From positions 3,348,001 to 3,412,000 of the forward strand of contig NZ_CP040709.1 of NCBI RefSeq assembly GCF_005952805.1: a DNA stretch of 64,000 bases, given 5' to 3'. Below the pieces are notes generated by a model, which searched no databases, was not told the origin of the DNA, and saw nothing but the letters and a program-made list of their open reading frames with translations. The DNA comes from Inhella inkyongensis. GTDB taxonomy: Bacteria > Pseudomonadota > Gammaproteobacteria > Burkholderiales > Burkholderiaceae_C. Below, piece by piece: positions 36,110-46,110 of this stretch. The stretch's first letter is position 1. Each line of letters starts with the position of its first letter. Made by a program: the position numbers and the translations under genes.

Positions 36110-38047
36110 CAAGGCTTCCACGGCGCTCAGCAGCTCGGCCTTGCCAAAGGGCTTGTCCAGATGCGGACAGCCGGTCTCGTCCAGGAAGCTGCGTGCGCCC
36201 GGGCTGAGGGTGTCGCCGGTGACGAACAGCAATCGCCGTGTCAGTGTGGGCCAGCGCGCCTGCAGCGCCCGCCACAGGCCGGCGCCATCCAGATCCGGCA
36301 TGCGCAAGTCGGAGATCACGGCGTCAAATCGCGCCATCTCCAGGAGCTCCAGCGCCACGGCGCCACTTTCGGCGCTGCTGACCTCATAGCCGGCGCGCTC
36401 CAACAAAGCACGCAGCAAGTCGACGATCTCGGGTTCGTCGTCCACCACCAGCAGGCGCGCGCGCGCCGGGTCCTCCGGGGGCAGGGGCGCTGGTCGGGTC
36501 TCCGTGGCATCCGCCTCGCTCTGCACCCCGCTGATGGGCAGGCTCAGACGCAGGCAGGCGCCGCCCTCGGCCGGGTTCTCCAACTGGAGATCACCGCCGT
36601 GGTCGCGCGCCAAAGAGCGCGACACCGCCAGACCCAGACCCGTGCCCAAGCCCTCGGGCTTGGTGGTGAAGAAGGGCTCAAAGATTTGCCCGCGCAGGGC
36701 TTCGGGCACGCCGGGGCCACTGTCCTGCACCCGCAACCACACGCGCGGCTCGCGCTCACTGCGGCGGCTCTCCACCCCCGTGCTCAGGCGCAATCGCCGC
36801 GGCCCTTCCACAGTGGCCAGAGCCTGCTGCGCGTTGACCATCAAATTGAGCACGATCTGCCCCAGCTGATCCCCATCGGCCAGGGCCAGCGGCAGGGCCG
36901 GATGCAAGTCCAGACTCAATTCGATGCCATGACTGCGCAAGCCGTACTGCAGCAGATCGACGGCCGCATGCACCAGTTCATTGAGGGCCACCGGCGCACG
37001 CTGCATGGGCTTGCTGCGCGCCATATTCAGAAAGGTACGCACGATGCGGCCGCAGCGCTCGGCCGCCTCGCGGATGCGCGCCGCCTCCAGGGCCAGATCG
37101 CTACCGGCCGTCTTCTCCTCCAACAAGGAGGCCCGCCCCATCACGATGGCCAACGGGTTGTTCAATTCGTGCGCCACCCCGGCCAGTAAGCTGCCCATGG
37201 CGCTGAGCTTCTCGCTCTGGCGCAGGGCCTCGCGCTGACGCTGAATGAGCTGCTGGGCCTTGACCCGCTCGCTCATGTCGATGATGGAGGCCGTGAAATA
37301 GCTCTGCGTGCCCACATCGGTGCGCCACAGCACCATCTCGATGGGGAACTCGCTGCCATCGGCGCGCTGCGCTGGCAGGTCCAAGCGCTGGCCCATGACC
37401 CGCGGCGCCTCGCCCCGAGACATGCGCGCCATGCCGTCTTCGTGAGCGCCGCGCAAGCGCGGCGGAATCATCACCTCGGCCACGGTGGCGCCCAGAGCCT
37501 GTGCGCGGCTGCGGCCAAACATGGCCTCGGCCGCCGGGTTGAATTCGACGATGCGGCCCTGGGCATCGCTGGTCACCAAGGCGGCCAGCGCGTTATCGAC
37601 GATGGCGCTCTTGAGGCGCTCGGCGCGCTGCAAGGCGGCCAGCCGTTCGTCCGCCTGCTCGGCTTGCAGGCGCATGGCCGTGCTGTCGCGGCTGTAGGCC
37701 ACGATCAGACGATCTTCGCGCGGCGTGCCTGGTGCCGCCGGCAAGGCCTGGATCTGGTCTTCAACGAAGCGCCGCCCATGATGCGGGTAATCCACCCAGG
37801 CGCTGTGCTGCAAAACCTCACCGGCCAGGGCCCGTTCCACCAACGGTGCATAGAGCGCACCGATCTCGGCGCCACGGGCCTCAGACACCGTGCGCCCCAG
37901 CAGGTCCTCGGCGCGCCGTTGCAGAAAATCCAACGCGGTCTGGTTGACGTAGCGATAGCGCATCGCGCCATCGACCACTGCCACCCGCAGCGGCACCTGG
38001 TCCAGCAAACCCGCCAACAGCGGGGTCAGTTCGGCGGGCAGATTCAT
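36089..38047 (-). CDS. Hybrid sensor histidine kinase, PAS-PAS-HisKA-HATPase-REC
   Basis: A soluble 652-residue kinase with no membrane segment. Two PAS-type sensor regions (about 15-130 and 145-265) are followed by the phosphoacceptor His in [10 protein letters not shown] (near 292), the ATPase domain with [10 protein letters not shown] and [12 protein letters not shown], and a C-terminal receiver domain ([12 protein letters not shown], with the acceptor Asp in [10 protein letters not shown]). The second PAS region has [13 protein letters not shown], often found in kinases of this class. It lies ten bases downstream of the response regulator gene. The stimulus cannot be read from sequence. 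Confidence 0.93.
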   Translation of the reverse strand: MNLPAELTPLLAGLLDQVPLRVAVVDGAMRYRYVNQTALDFLQRRAEDLLGRTVSEARGAEIGALYAPLVERALAGEVLQHSAWVDYPHHGRRFVEDQIQALPAAPGTPREDRLIVAYSRDSTAMRLQAEQADERLAALQRAERLKSAIVDNALAALVTSDAQGRIVEFNPAAEAMFGRSRAQALGATVAEVMIPPRLRGAHEDGMARMSRGEAPRVMGQRLDLPAQRADGSEFPIEMVLWRTDVGTQSYFTASIIDMSERVKAQQLIQRQREALRQSEKLSAMGSLLAGVAHELNNPLAIVMGRASLLEEKTAGSDLALEAARIREAAERCGRIVRTFLNMARSKPMQRAPVALNELVHAAVDLLQYGLRSHGIELSLDLHPALPLALADGDQLGQIVLNLMVNAQQALATVEGPRRLRLSTGVESRRSEREPRVWLRVQDSGPGVPEALRGQIFEPFFTTKPEGLGTGLGLAVSRSLARDHGGDLQLENPAEGGACLRLSLPISGVQSEADATETRPAPLPPEDPARARLLVVDDEPEIVDLLRALLERAGYEVSSAESGAVALELLEMARFDAVISDLRMPDLDGAGLWRALQARWPTLTRRLLFVTGDTLSPGARSFLDETGCPHLDKPFGKAELLSAVEALLGPSQE

Positions 38048-38056
38048 TGCGTGGGC

Positions 38057-38818
38057 TTAGCGAGGAGCAGGCACATAGACATAGCCCACATTGCGCACGG
38101 TCTTGATGTGTTCGGGCTTGTCAGGGTTGCGCTCCACCTTGCGGCGCAAGCGCATAACCCGCAGATCGATGGAGCGATCAAAGACCTCCCAACCGCGGTT
38201 GTGCGCCTGCTCCATGATCTGGTCGCGGCTCAAGGGGCGGTTGGGGTGCCGGGCAAACAAGGCCAGCAAGTCGAACTCGGCCGCGGTGATTTCAATCTCC
38301 TGGCCCTGCTCGCCGTAGAGCTTGCGCTGGGCCATATCCAGCTGGCAAAAACCGAAGGGCAGGCGCTCATCGCTTGCCGCCTCGAGCCTCGGCGCCGGCG
38401 CGGCCGGCGGCGGCACCGCCACCGTCAACCGGCGCAGCACCGCCCGCACCCGCGCCAACAACTCGCGCGGCTCAAAGGGTTTGGGCAGGTAGTCGTCCGC
38501 GCCCATCTCCAGGCCCAGCACGCGGTCGATGGAATCGCTGGCCGTGGTCAGCATCACGATGCCCACGCCCGGATGGGTCTCGCGCATCCAGCGCGCCAGG
38601 GCCAGGCCGTTCTCGCCAGGCATGTTGACATCCAGCACGGCCAAGCCCGGACGGGCCTGGGCCAGATGGTCGCGAGCCTGCGCGGCATCGGCCGCGGCAT
38701 GGACCTTCAGCCCATGGCGCCCGAAATACTCCACCAGCAGACTGCGCAGCTCCGGCTCATCGTCCACCACCAGCAGGTGGGGAGCGTCCAGACCGGGCTG
38801 GCTGGCCTCAGGCGTCAT
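38057..38818 (-). CDS. OmpR-type response regulator
   Basis: A 253-residue two-domain regulator. The receiver domain has the acidic pair VVDDEPE and the phosphoacceptor Asp63 in AVLDVNMPGENG; the winged-helix output domain has the SRDQIMEQAHNRGWEVFDRS and VMRLRRKVERNPDKP landmarks. The start at 38818 gives a short MTPEASQPGLDAPH tail before the receiver and overlaps the 3' end of engB by 11 bases. It is likely phosphorylated by the kinase encoded immediately downstream. Confidence 0.94.
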   Translation of the reverse strand: MTPEASQPGLDAPHLLVVDDEPELRSLLVEYFGRHGLKVHAAADAAQARDHLAQARPGLAVLDVNMPGENGLALARWMRETHPGVGIVMLTTASDSIDRVLGLEMGADDYLPKPFEPRELLARVRAVLRRLTVAVPPPAAPAPRLEAASDERLPFGFCQLDMAQRKLYGEQGQEIEITAAEFDLLALFARHPNRPLSRDQIMEQAHNRGWEVFDRSIDLRVMRLRRKVERNPDKPEHIKTVRNVGYVYVPAPR

Positions 38819-39557
38819 CGTCCAACTCGGGCTGATCGAGTGCCGGGTCGCCCTCATCCGCCTCATCCAGCGCCGGCGCACAACCCAACCATTCGTGCAG
38901 TTGGCGCGCGGCGTCGGCCACACCCTGGTTTTTCAGCGCACTAAAGAGGGCCACGCCGATGTCGGCCTGCTCGGTCAGCACATAGCTGGCCAGCAGCTCC
39001 TGGGTCTCGCGCAGGATGGCCGCCTGCTCCTTGCGATTGAGCTTGTCGGCCTTGGTCAGCAAGACCAACAACCGAACCTCGCCGGCATAGATGCGCTCGG
39101 CCATGAAGTCGATCAGCTGGCGATCCAGATCGGTGAGGCCGTGGCGGCTGTCCACCATCTGCACCACACCCACCAGGGGCTTGCGCTCGACCAGGTAGTC
39201 GGCCATCACCTTTTGCCAGCGCTGCTTGGCATCGCGGTTCACCGCCGCGTAGCCATAGCCAGGAAGGTCAGCCCAGAGCTGATTGGGCGCGTCCTTGGGG
39301 CCGACGTGGAACAGATTGATGTGCTGGGTGCGGCCCGGCGTCTTGGAGGCAAAGGCTAGGCGCTTGGTCTGCGCCAAGGTGTTGATGGCCGTGCTTTTGC
39401 CCGCATTCGAGCGGCCCACGAAGGCCACCTCGGGCAGGCCGGTCTCGGGCAGTTGGTGGAGTTGTGCAGCGGTGGTGAAGAACCGCGCGGTGTGGGCCCA
39501 GCCCAGCACCTCTTTGTCGGAGGGCGGCGTGGGCGAAATCGGCGTGGGCTCGGTCAT
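38808..39557 (-). CDS. engB: Ribosome biogenesis GTPase EngB (YihA/YsxC)
   Basis: Essential small GTPase for 50S subunit assembly. The 249 residues include G1 GRSNAGKST (48-56), the G3 motif DLPGYGYA, G4 TKADKL, and the QRWQKVMADYLVERKPLVG region typical of the family. A long acidic C-terminal tail (DEADEGDPALDQPELDDD) extends beyond the usual fold. First gene of the minus-strand group with the two-component genes; divergent from the cytochrome c4 gene. Confidence 0.96.
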   Translation of the reverse strand: MTEPTPISPTPPSDKEVLGWAHTARFFTTAAQLHQLPETGLPEVAFVGRSNAGKSTAINTLAQTKRLAFASKTPGRTQHINLFHVGPKDAPNQLWADLPGYGYAAVNRDAKQRWQKVMADYLVERKPLVGVVQMVDSRHGLTDLDRQLIDFMAERIYAGEVRLLVLLTKADKLNRKEQAAILRETQELLASYVLTEQADIGVALFSALKNQGVADAARQLHEWLGCAPALDEADEGDPALDQPELDDDA

Positions 39558-39653
39558 TGGGGCGGCATTGTAAGATTCGCTTCATTGCGCCCTGGGCCCT
39601 CCAGGGCGCGCCCGTTTTGCAAGACGCTCAAGCTCAAGAAAGCGCCCGCCACC

Positions 39654-40283
39654 ATGAAGAAGCCGCTGCGCCTCATCGCCCTGCTCCTGACCGCTGCCGC
39701 CACCCAGGCCACGATGGCCGCTGGCGCCCCCGCCGCTGCGGCACCCAAGGCCGATCTGGCCAAGGGTCAGGCGATCTCGACCCAAGTGTGTGCGGCCTGC
39801 CACAGCGCCGACGGCAGCCGGGGCAGCCCGGCCAACCCCATCATCGCTGGCCAGCACCCCGAGTACCTGGCCAAGCAACTGGCTGACTTCAAGGAAGGCA
39901 AGCGCAAGAGCGCCGTGATGCAAGGCTTTGCGGGCGCGCTGAGTGCCGACGACATGCGCAATGTCGCCGCCTTCTACGGCAGCAAAACCGCCAAGCCGGG
40001 CGCGGCCAAGAACAAGGACACCGTGGCCCTGGGTCAGGCGATCTATCGCGGCGGCATCGCCGCCCGTGGCGTGCCGGCCTGTGCGGCCTGCCACAGCCCC
40101 AACGGCGCCGGCTTGCCGGTGCAGTTCCCGCGGGTGGGCGGCCAGCATGCCGACTACACCGAGGCCCAGCTGAACGCCTTCCGCAGCGGCGCGCGCGTCA
40201 ACGCCCAGATGAGCGCCATTGCTGCCAAGATGAACGACAAGGAAATCAAAGCCGTGTCGGACTACATCGCCGGCTTGAACTAA
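39654..40283 (+). CDS. Cytochrome c4-type diheme protein
   Basis: Periplasmic electron carrier, 209 residues with a signal peptide cleaved around AAGA. Two CAACH heme-binding motifs (46-50 and about 143-147) mark two class I cytochrome domains, each with a later Met ligand candidate (SAVMQGF and NAQMSAI). The first domain contains SRGSPANPIIAGQHPEYL, typical of cytochrome c4, which feeds terminal oxidases. The genes just downstream (resB, ccsB) attach such hemes. A terminator separates it from them. Confidence 0.94.
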   Translation: MKKPLRLIALLLTAAATQATMAAGAPAAAAPKADLAKGQAISTQVCAACHSADGSRGSPANPIIAGQHPEYLAKQLADFKEGKRKSAVMQGFAGALSADDMRNVAAFYGSKTAKPGAAKNKDTVALGQAIYRGGIAARGVPACAACHSPNGAGLPVQFPRVGGQHADYTEAQLNAFRSGARVNAQMSAIAAKMNDKEIKAVSDYIAGLN

Positions 40284-40303
40284 AGCAAGGCTCTTGCAGA
40301 AAG

Positions 40304-40330
40304 AGGCCGGCCGCTGTGCCGGCCTTTTTT
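40304..40330 (+). terminator. Rho-independent terminator after cytochrome c4
   Basis: Stem AGGCCGGC (40304-40311) and GCCGGCCT (40318-40325) with loop CGCTGT, followed by TTTTT to 40330. It sits only 25 bases before the resB start. Confidence 0.92.
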
Positions 40331-40355
40331 GTGCCCGCGACAATCGCGCCCGCCC

Positions 40356-42407
40356 ATGTCCAACGCCCCTGCCCCCCTGCGCCGCACGCTGCTTGAGCTG
40401 CTGGCCTCGATGCGCTTCGCGATTGCGCTGCTCACCCTGATCTGCATCGCTTCGGTGATCGGCACGGTGCTCAAGCAACGCGAGCCGCTGAACAACTACA
40501 TCAATGAGTTTGGTCCCTTCTGGGCCGAACTGTTTGGTCGCCTGGACCTGTTCACCGTCTACAGCGCGCCTTGGTTCCTGCTGATCCTGGCCTTTCTGGT
40601 GATCTCCACCAGCTTGTGCATTGCACGGCAGACCCCCAAGATCCTGCGCGACTGGCAGGACGCCAAGCTGCGCGTGCGCGCCGAGAGCCTGGCCGCCTAC
40701 CACCACCACGCCCGCGCCCAGTGGTCGCAGGACGCCACAAGCACCCGCCAAGTCCTGGCCGCGCGCTTAGGCGCCGAAGGCTGGCAGTTCAAGGAAGACG
40801 AGCGCAGGATTGACGACCAATCAGTCGGCCGCCTGATGGCCTCGCGCAAGGGCCGCATTCACAAGCTGGGCTACCTGGCCGCGCATGGCGCCATCGTGCT
40901 GGTCTGCCTGGGCGGCCTGCTGGATGGTGACCTGATCGTGCGCCTGGCACTGCAGTTGCAGGGCAAGACCCTGTTCACCGGCAGCGGCAACGTGACCAAT
41001 CCCGAGACGCATCGGCTGGACACCCGCAACCCCAGCTTCCGCGGCAACCTCTTTGTGCCCGAGGGCCAGCGCGCCGACACCGCGGTGCTGACCTTGCCGG
41101 GCGGCATCGCCCTGCAGCAGCTGCCGTTCTCGCTGGAGCTCAACAAATTCCAGGTCGAGTACTACGACACCGGCATGCCCAAGCTGTTCGCCAGCGAGGT
41201 GGTGCTGGTGGATGGCACTGAGCGCCGTAGCGCGCGCATCGAGGTCAACAAGCCGCTGATCCACAAAGGCCTGGCGATCTACCAGAGCAGCTTCGAGGAC
41301 GGCGGATCCAAGGTCACGCTCAAGGCCGAGCCTCTGGGGCCGGGCCGCAGCCTGACGATTGACGGTCAGGTGGGGGGCAAGCTGGAGCTGCCCTCCAGCC
41401 AGCAGACCCTGGAAGTGGAGGCGCTGCGCGTCATCAATGTCGAGGACTTCGGCCAGGTGCGCGGCGCCGCCGAGGCCGCAGAGTCTGCCAGTGGCCCGAA
41501 GCAGTCGCCCTTCGCCACGGGCTCTGCCGCCAAGGATCCGGCCAAGAAGACCCTGCGCAACATTGGCCCCTCCATCACCTATCGGCTGCGCGATGCCGCC
41601 GGCCAGGCCAAGGAGTTCCACAACTACATGCAGCCCGTGGAGTTGGACGGGCAACGCGTCTACCTGCTGGGCCTGCGCGAGTCCGCCAGCGACGAGTTCC
41701 GCTACCTTCGCGCCCCGGCCGACGAGAACGACAGCTTGCAGGGCTGGCTGCGACTGCGCCGTGCCCTGCTGGACCCGGCGCAGCGTCAGGCCGCCGCCCT
41801 GGCCTACGCCCAGACCGCCAGCGACAAGCCGGAACTGCGCGAGCAAATCGCCGCCAGCGCCGCCAAGGCCCTGGCCCTGCTGGCGGGTGCTGACTCGACC
41901 GCCCCCGGTACCGGCGGCCTTCAGGCCCTGGCCCAGCACATCGAAAAATCCGTCCCCGAGGCCGAGCGCGAGCGCGTCTCCGGGGTGCTGCTGCGGGTCT
42001 TGTCCGGCTCCCTGGCCCTGCTGGACGAGCAAGCCCGCCGCGCCGCCGAGGTGACGGTGCCGGCCGCAGATGCCACCCGGCAGGCCTTCCTGACGCAGGC
42101 CCTGATGGCCATCTCGGACAGCGTGCTTTATCCCGCCCCCCAGATCTTCCTGCTCGAGGGCTTTGAGCAGCGTCAGGCCTCGGTGTTCCAGGTCACCCGT
42201 GCGCCGGGTCAGAAGCTGGTCTATTTGGGCGCCGTGTTGTTGATGCTGGGCGTGTTCGCCATGCTGTATTTGCGCGAGCGCCGCCTGTGGCTGTGGCTGG
42301 AACCCGCCGAGGGCGGCACCGCCGTGCTGCTGGCCTACTCCAGCCAACGTCAGGGCAGCGACACCGATGCCGAGTTCGAACGCCTCAAGGGCCTGATCGC
42401 ACCATGA
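40356..42407 (+). CDS. resB: Cytochrome c biogenesis protein ResB (Ccs1)
   Basis: Membrane protein of system II cytochrome c maturation, 683 residues. The N-terminus LLELLASMRFAIALLTLICI and ASVIGTVLKQREPLNNY are hallmarks of ResB. Membrane segments occur near both ends (FLLILAFLVISTSLCIAR, LVYLGAVLLMLGVFAMLYLRE) around a large periplasmic domain. It works with CcsB/CcsA, whose gene overlaps it by four bases. A Met at 40356 is chosen; a GTG upstream is in the terminator region. Confidence 0.95.
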   Translation: MSNAPAPLRRTLLELLASMRFAIALLTLICIASVIGTVLKQREPLNNYINEFGPFWAELFGRLDLFTVYSAPWFLLILAFLVISTSLCIARQTPKILRDWQDAKLRVRAESLAAYHHHARAQWSQDATSTRQVLAARLGAEGWQFKEDERRIDDQSVGRLMASRKGRIHKLGYLAAHGAIVLVCLGGLLDGDLIVRLALQLQGKTLFTGSGNVTNPETHRLDTRNPSFRGNLFVPEGQRADTAVLTLPGGIALQQLPFSLELNKFQVEYYDTGMPKLFASEVVLVDGTERRSARIEVNKPLIHKGLAIYQSSFEDGGSKVTLKAEPLGPGRSLTIDGQVGGKLELPSSQQTLEVEALRVINVEDFGQVRGAAEAAESASGPKQSPFATGSAAKDPAKKTLRNIGPSITYRLRDAAGQAKEFHNYMQPVELDGQRVYLLGLRESASDEFRYLRAPADENDSLQGWLRLRRALLDPAQRQAAALAYAQTASDKPELREQIAASAAKALALLAGADSTAPGTGGLQALAQHIEKSVPEAERERVSGVLLRVLSGSLALLDEQARRAAEVTVPAADATRQAFLTQALMAISDSVLYPAPQIFLLEGFEQRQASVFQVTRAPGQKLVYLGAVLLMLGVFAMLYLRERRLWLWLEPAEGGTAVLLAYSSQRQGSDTDAEFERLKGLIAP

Positions 42408-43738
42408 ACACCACCACCGCCCCCCTGCCCATGCTGCGCCGCTCGCCGGCCGACTGGGCCTTCGCGGCCCTGACCCTGATCGGGTTGGCGCTGGCCTTCT
42501 GGCGTTACTCGGCCTCGATGGATGGCTACGAGCAGGCCATCTTGCTCGGCGCCGCCCCTGCCCTGATTGCCCTGGGCTGGTTCTGGGCGCCGCTGCGCAC
42601 GCTCACGGTCATCGTCGGCGCGGCCAGTCTGTTGGCTCTGGCGCTTTACAGCGGCAAGACCGATGGGTTCGGTGCCGATCTGCAGGCCGGCGAACAGCTC
42701 TTCTTGCTGAAGTACGCACTGGCCAGCCAGAGCGCCATCCTCTGGATGGCCTTTCTGACCCTGCTTTCTACCCTGTTCTATTGGGCCGCGCTGGCCTGGC
42801 GCGGGCAGGCCGCCATGCTGGAAGCCAGCGCCACCAAGCTGGCCTGGGGCGCCGTGGCAATGGCCCTGATCGGCACCCTGGTGCGCTGGTTTGAGAGCCA
42901 CCAGATCGCCCCCGATATCGGTCACATCCCGGTCAGCAACCTCTACGAAGTGTTCGTGCTCTTCGTGTGGATGACCACGCTCTTCCACCTCTACTACGCC
43001 GAGCGCTTCGGCACCCGTGCGCTGGGGGCCTGGGTGATGCTGGTGGTGTCGGCGGCGGTGGGCTTTTTGCTTTGGTACAGCGCCTCGCGCGGCGCGCACG
43101 AGATCCAGCCCCTGGTGCCGGCCCTGCAAAGCTGGTGGATGAAGATCCACGTGCCGGCCAATTTCGTCGGCTACGGCTGCTTTGCGCTGGCCGCCATGGT
43201 GGCCATGGCCTTCCTGCTCAAGACCCAGCCGGCGCGCAGCCTCTGGATCGGCCTGGTGGCCCTGCCGCTGGGCCTGGTGCTGGTGCTGCTGGTGTTTGCC
43301 CAGTTTGGCGGCTTCAGCGAGACCACCACGGCCGGCCTGTTGGCCTGGGCCCGCAAGTTCGGCGGCCTGGGTCTGTTCCTGGCCGCCTGCGTGGCCTTGC
43401 GCGCGCGGGTCACGGCCCGACTGCCCGAACTGCCGGTGCTGGACGAACTGATGTACCGCGCCATCGCGCTCGGTTTCGCCTTTTTCACCATCGCCACCAT
43501 CCTGGGCGCCTTCTGGGCCGCCGAGGCCTGGGGCGGCTACTGGAGTTGGGACCCGAAGGAGACCTGGGCCCTGATCGTCTGGCTGAACTACGCCGCCTGG
43601 CTGCACATGCGGCTGATCAAGGGCCTGCGCGGCGCCATGGGGGCCTGGTGGGCCTTGGTGGGGCTTCTGGTCACCACCTTCGCCTTCTTGGGCGTCAACA
43701 TGTTCCTCAGCGGCCTGCACAGCTACGGCGAGCTCTGA
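42404..43738 (+). CDS. ccsB: Cytochrome c biogenesis protein CcsB/CcsA (system II heme lyase)
   Basis: Polytopic inner-membrane protein, 444 residues, that handles heme with ResB. It has the conserved tryptophan-rich WWD domain (WGGYWSWDPKETWALIVW) and flanking histidines, such as in SWWMKIHVPANFVGYG and WLHMRLIKG. At least eight membrane segments are visible. The ATGA overlap with resB indicates coupled translation. The name is CcsB in many Burkholderiales genomes and CcsA elsewhere. Confidence 0.94.
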   Translation: MNTTTAPLPMLRRSPADWAFAALTLIGLALAFWRYSASMDGYEQAILLGAAPALIALGWFWAPLRTLTVIVGAASLLALALYSGKTDGFGADLQAGEQLFLLKYALASQSAILWMAFLTLLSTLFYWAALAWRGQAAMLEASATKLAWGAVAMALIGTLVRWFESHQIAPDIGHIPVSNLYEVFVLFVWMTTLFHLYYAERFGTRALGAWVMLVVSAAVGFLLWYSASRGAHEIQPLVPALQSWWMKIHVPANFVGYGCFALAAMVAMAFLLKTQPARSLWIGLVALPLGLVLVLLVFAQFGGFSETTTAGLLAWARKFGGLGLFLAACVALRARVTARLPELPVLDELMYRAIALGFAFFTIATILGAFWAAEAWGGYWSWDPKETWALIVWLNYAAWLHMRLIKGLRGAMGAWWALVGLLVTTFAFLGVNMFLSGLHSYGEL

Positions 43739-43773
43739 TCTAAGCTGGGGCCAAAGCGACACCGGGAGCGCTC

Positions 43774-44625
43774 ATGAAGACCCTCTTCGCATTGGCCCTG
43801 ATCAGTCTCCAGGCCCTGGCCCAAGCGGCCGATCTGCAAATCGCGACTGGCGAGTTCCCGCCCTATGCCACGGCCAGTCGGGCCGATCAGGGCATTGCAC
43901 TGAGCATCGTGCGGCGCGCTTTCGAGCTGGACGGCCACCAGGTGAAGTTCACCTTTCTGCCCTGGTCGCGCGCGCAGTTGGAGACTGAAGCCGGCAAGTG
44001 GGATGCCTCGGCGCATTGGGGCGCCTCGGACGAGCGTCGCAAGAAGTTTTTGCTGAGCGACAACCTACTGAGCGAGCAGTGGGTGTTCCTGCACCGCCGG
44101 GCGATGGCCTTTGACTGGATGCGGCTGGAGGACTTGCAGTCCTTTGTCATCGGCATGACGCGCGACTACACCTACACGCCCGAGCTCTGGTCCGCCGCCC
44201 GCGCCGGCACCCTGATCAGCTCCTCAGTCCCCAACGACCTGGCCGGCCTGAAGATGCTCCAGGCCGGCCGGATCGACGTGCTGCCACTGGAACGCAATGT
44301 GGCCTGTGACCTGTTGGTGCAGCACTTCGACGATGCCGCCGCCGGCCAGATTGCCGCCCACCCGCGGGCCATGACCGATCAGTTCACCACCCACGTGCTC
44401 TTTCCGAAGGGCAAGGGCGCCAGCCCACACCTCCTGGCCGACTTCAACCGGGGGCTCAAGAAGCTGCGTGAGTCGCCCGAGTACGCGAAGCTCAAGGCCA
44501 ATGTGCGCTGCCCCAGCAGTTGGGCGCTTGTAAGGTCAGCAGCCCCCGATGCGACATGGGTGGCAGCCCTGGAGCCCCACCATGACACCCGCTTCGCACG
44601 AAATCACGCCCCGCCCGTTCTTTGA
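43774..44625 (+). CDS. Periplasmic substrate-binding protein, family 3 type
   Basis: A 283-residue secreted protein (signal peptide [18 protein letters not shown]). The mature part starts with [13 protein letters not shown] and has [15 protein letters not shown], the pattern of family 3 (amino-acid type) extracellular solute-binding proteins. No permease or ATPase gene is adjacent, so its partner is elsewhere or it is a stand-alone sensor domain. Its last 44 bases overlap the start of msrP, and its final 30 residues look like an extension into that gene. Confidence 0.82.
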   Translation: MKTLFALALISLQALAQAADLQIATGEFPPYATASRADQGIALSIVRRAFELDGHQVKFTFLPWSRAQLETEAGKWDASAHWGASDERRKKFLLSDNLLSEQWVFLHRRAMAFDWMRLEDLQSFVIGMTRDYTYTPELWSAARAGTLISSSVPNDLAGLKMLQAGRIDVLPLERNVACDLLVQHFDDAAAGQIAAHPRAMTDQFTTHVLFPKGKGASPHLLADFNRGLKKLRESPEYAKLKANVRCPSSWALVRSAAPDATWVAALEPHHDTRFARNHAPPVL

Positions 44626-45511
44626 GCAACGCCGCCTGCTGCTCAGCGCACTGGCCCTTCCGGCTGCCTGGGCGACGGCCCCCGCGCAGGGCAAAGGTGC
44701 GCCCCTGGCCGCCACCCGAAGCGCCCTGCCGGGTGCGCTGACCCTGGACAAGCCCACCGCCTACAGCGACGCCACCAGCTACAACAACTTCTACGAATTC
44801 GGCACCGACAAGAGCGACCCGGCCGAACGCGCCCACACCCTGCGCACCCGGCCCTGGACCGTGATGGTGGACGGCGAGTGCCTGAAGCCCAGGCGCTTTG
44901 ACCTGGAGGAACTGCTCAAGCTCGCCCCCATGGAAGAGCGCATCTACCGGCTGCGCTGCGTCGAGGGCTGGAGCATGGTGATTCCATGGATCGGCTACTC
45001 GCTGTCCGCACTCCTGAAGCAGGTCGAGCCCACCGGCAAGGCCAAGTTCGTCGAGTTCACTACCCTGGCCGACAAGGCGCAGATGCCTGGGCTGCGCAGT
45101 GGCGTGCTGGACTGGCCCTACACCGAGGGCCTGCGCCTGGACGAGGCCCTGCACCCGCTGACCCTGCTGAGCTTCGGCATGTATGGCGAAGTCCTGCCCA
45201 AGCAGAACGGCGCCCCCCTGCGGCTGGTGGTGCCCTGGAAGTACGGCTTCAAATCGGCCAAGAGTCTGGTGCGCATCCGTCTCACCGAAAAGGCGCCCGC
45301 CACCAGCTGGAACCTCTCGGCCCCGCAGGAGTACGGCTTCTTCAGCAATGTGAACCCGCAGGTGGACCACCCGCGCTGGAGCCAGGCCACGGAGCGCCGC
45401 ATCGGCGAGGACGGACTGTTCGCCCGCCGTCGTCCCACGCTCCTATTCAATGGCTACGCGGATCAGGTGGGCCAGCTCTACAGCGGCATGGATTTGAAGA
45501 AGTGGTTCTGA
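44582..45511 (+). CDS. msrP: Methionine sulfoxide reductase catalytic subunit MsrP (YedY)
   Basis: Periplasmic molybdopterin enzyme that repairs oxidised methionine in envelope proteins. The 309 residues include a Tat-type signal ([16 protein letters not shown]), [16 protein letters not shown] and the molybdenum-ligand Cys in [10 protein letters not shown]. The C-terminus has [20 protein letters not shown]. The start at 44582 is the ATG that provides the twin-arginine signal. It receives electrons from MsrQ, encoded directly downstream. Confidence 0.96.
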   Translation: MTPASHEITPRPFFEQRRLLLSALALPAAWATAPAQGKGAPLAATRSALPGALTLDKPTAYSDATSYNNFYEFGTDKSDPAERAHTLRTRPWTVMVDGECLKPRRFDLEELLKLAPMEERIYRLRCVEGWSMVIPWIGYSLSALLKQVEPTGKAKFVEFTTLADKAQMPGLRSGVLDWPYTEGLRLDEALHPLTLLSFGMYGEVLPKQNGAPLRLVVPWKYGFKSAKSLVRIRLTEKAPATSWNLSAPQEYGFFSNVNPQVDHPRWSQATERRIGEDGLFARRRPTLLFNGYADQVGQLYSGMDLKKWF

Positions 45512-46110
45512 GCGCGCTGACCCACCGCGCCGCCAAGCCGATTGCGCACCTGCTCTGCGCGCTTCCCCTGGCCTGGCTGATCGGGGCCGCGGCCACCCAG
45601 GGTTTGGGCGCCAACCCCGCCGAGGCCTTGATCCGCTCCCTGGGCGACTGGGCCTTGCGCGGCCTGCTGCTGACCCTGGCCATCACTCCACTGCGGGTGC
45701 AATTCCACCAGCCCGCCCTGCTGCGCTTTCGCCGTCTGCTGGGCGTCTGGACCTTTGCCTACGCCAGCCTGCATTTGCTGGCCTATGCCTGGCTGGACAT
45801 GGGCCTGGGCTTCAGCGACATCGCACGCGACATCGCCAAGCGCCCCTTCATCCTGGTCGGAATGTTGAGCTTTGCCCTGCTGCTACCGCTGGCGGCCACT
45901 TCCTTCAACCGCGCCGTGCGCTGGCTGGGGGGCAAGCGCTGGCAGGCGCTGCACCGGCTCATCTATCTGATCCCCTTCAGCGTCTGCCTGCACTTTTGGT
46001 GGATGCGCGCGGGCAAGAACAACTTCAGCGATCCCTTCTTCTACAGCGCCCTGTTTGCCCTGGCCTTGGGCTGGCGCCTGTGGAGGCGCTGGCAACGTCA
46101 AGCGGCGTAG
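45502..46110 (+). CDS. msrQ: Heme-containing membrane protein MsrQ
   Basis: Six-helix inner-membrane b-type cytochrome, about 202 residues, that passes electrons from the quinone pool to MsrP. Conserved pieces are [52 protein letters not shown] and [10 protein letters not shown], with the expected membrane histidines. No ATG is available; the GTG at 45502 overlaps the msrP stop and gives the family length, so it is the best start, though not certain. The end overlaps the next gene by 13 bases, convergent. Confidence 0.93.
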   Translation: MVLSALTHRAAKPIAHLLCALPLAWLIGAAATQGLGANPAEALIRSLGDWALRGLLLTLAITPLRVQFHQPALLRFRRLLGVWTFAYASLHLLAYAWLDMGLGFSDIARDIAKRPFILVGMLSFALLLPLAATSFNRAVRWLGGKRWQALHRLIYLIPFSVCLHFWWMRAGKNNFSDPFFYSALFALALGWRLWRRWQRQAA

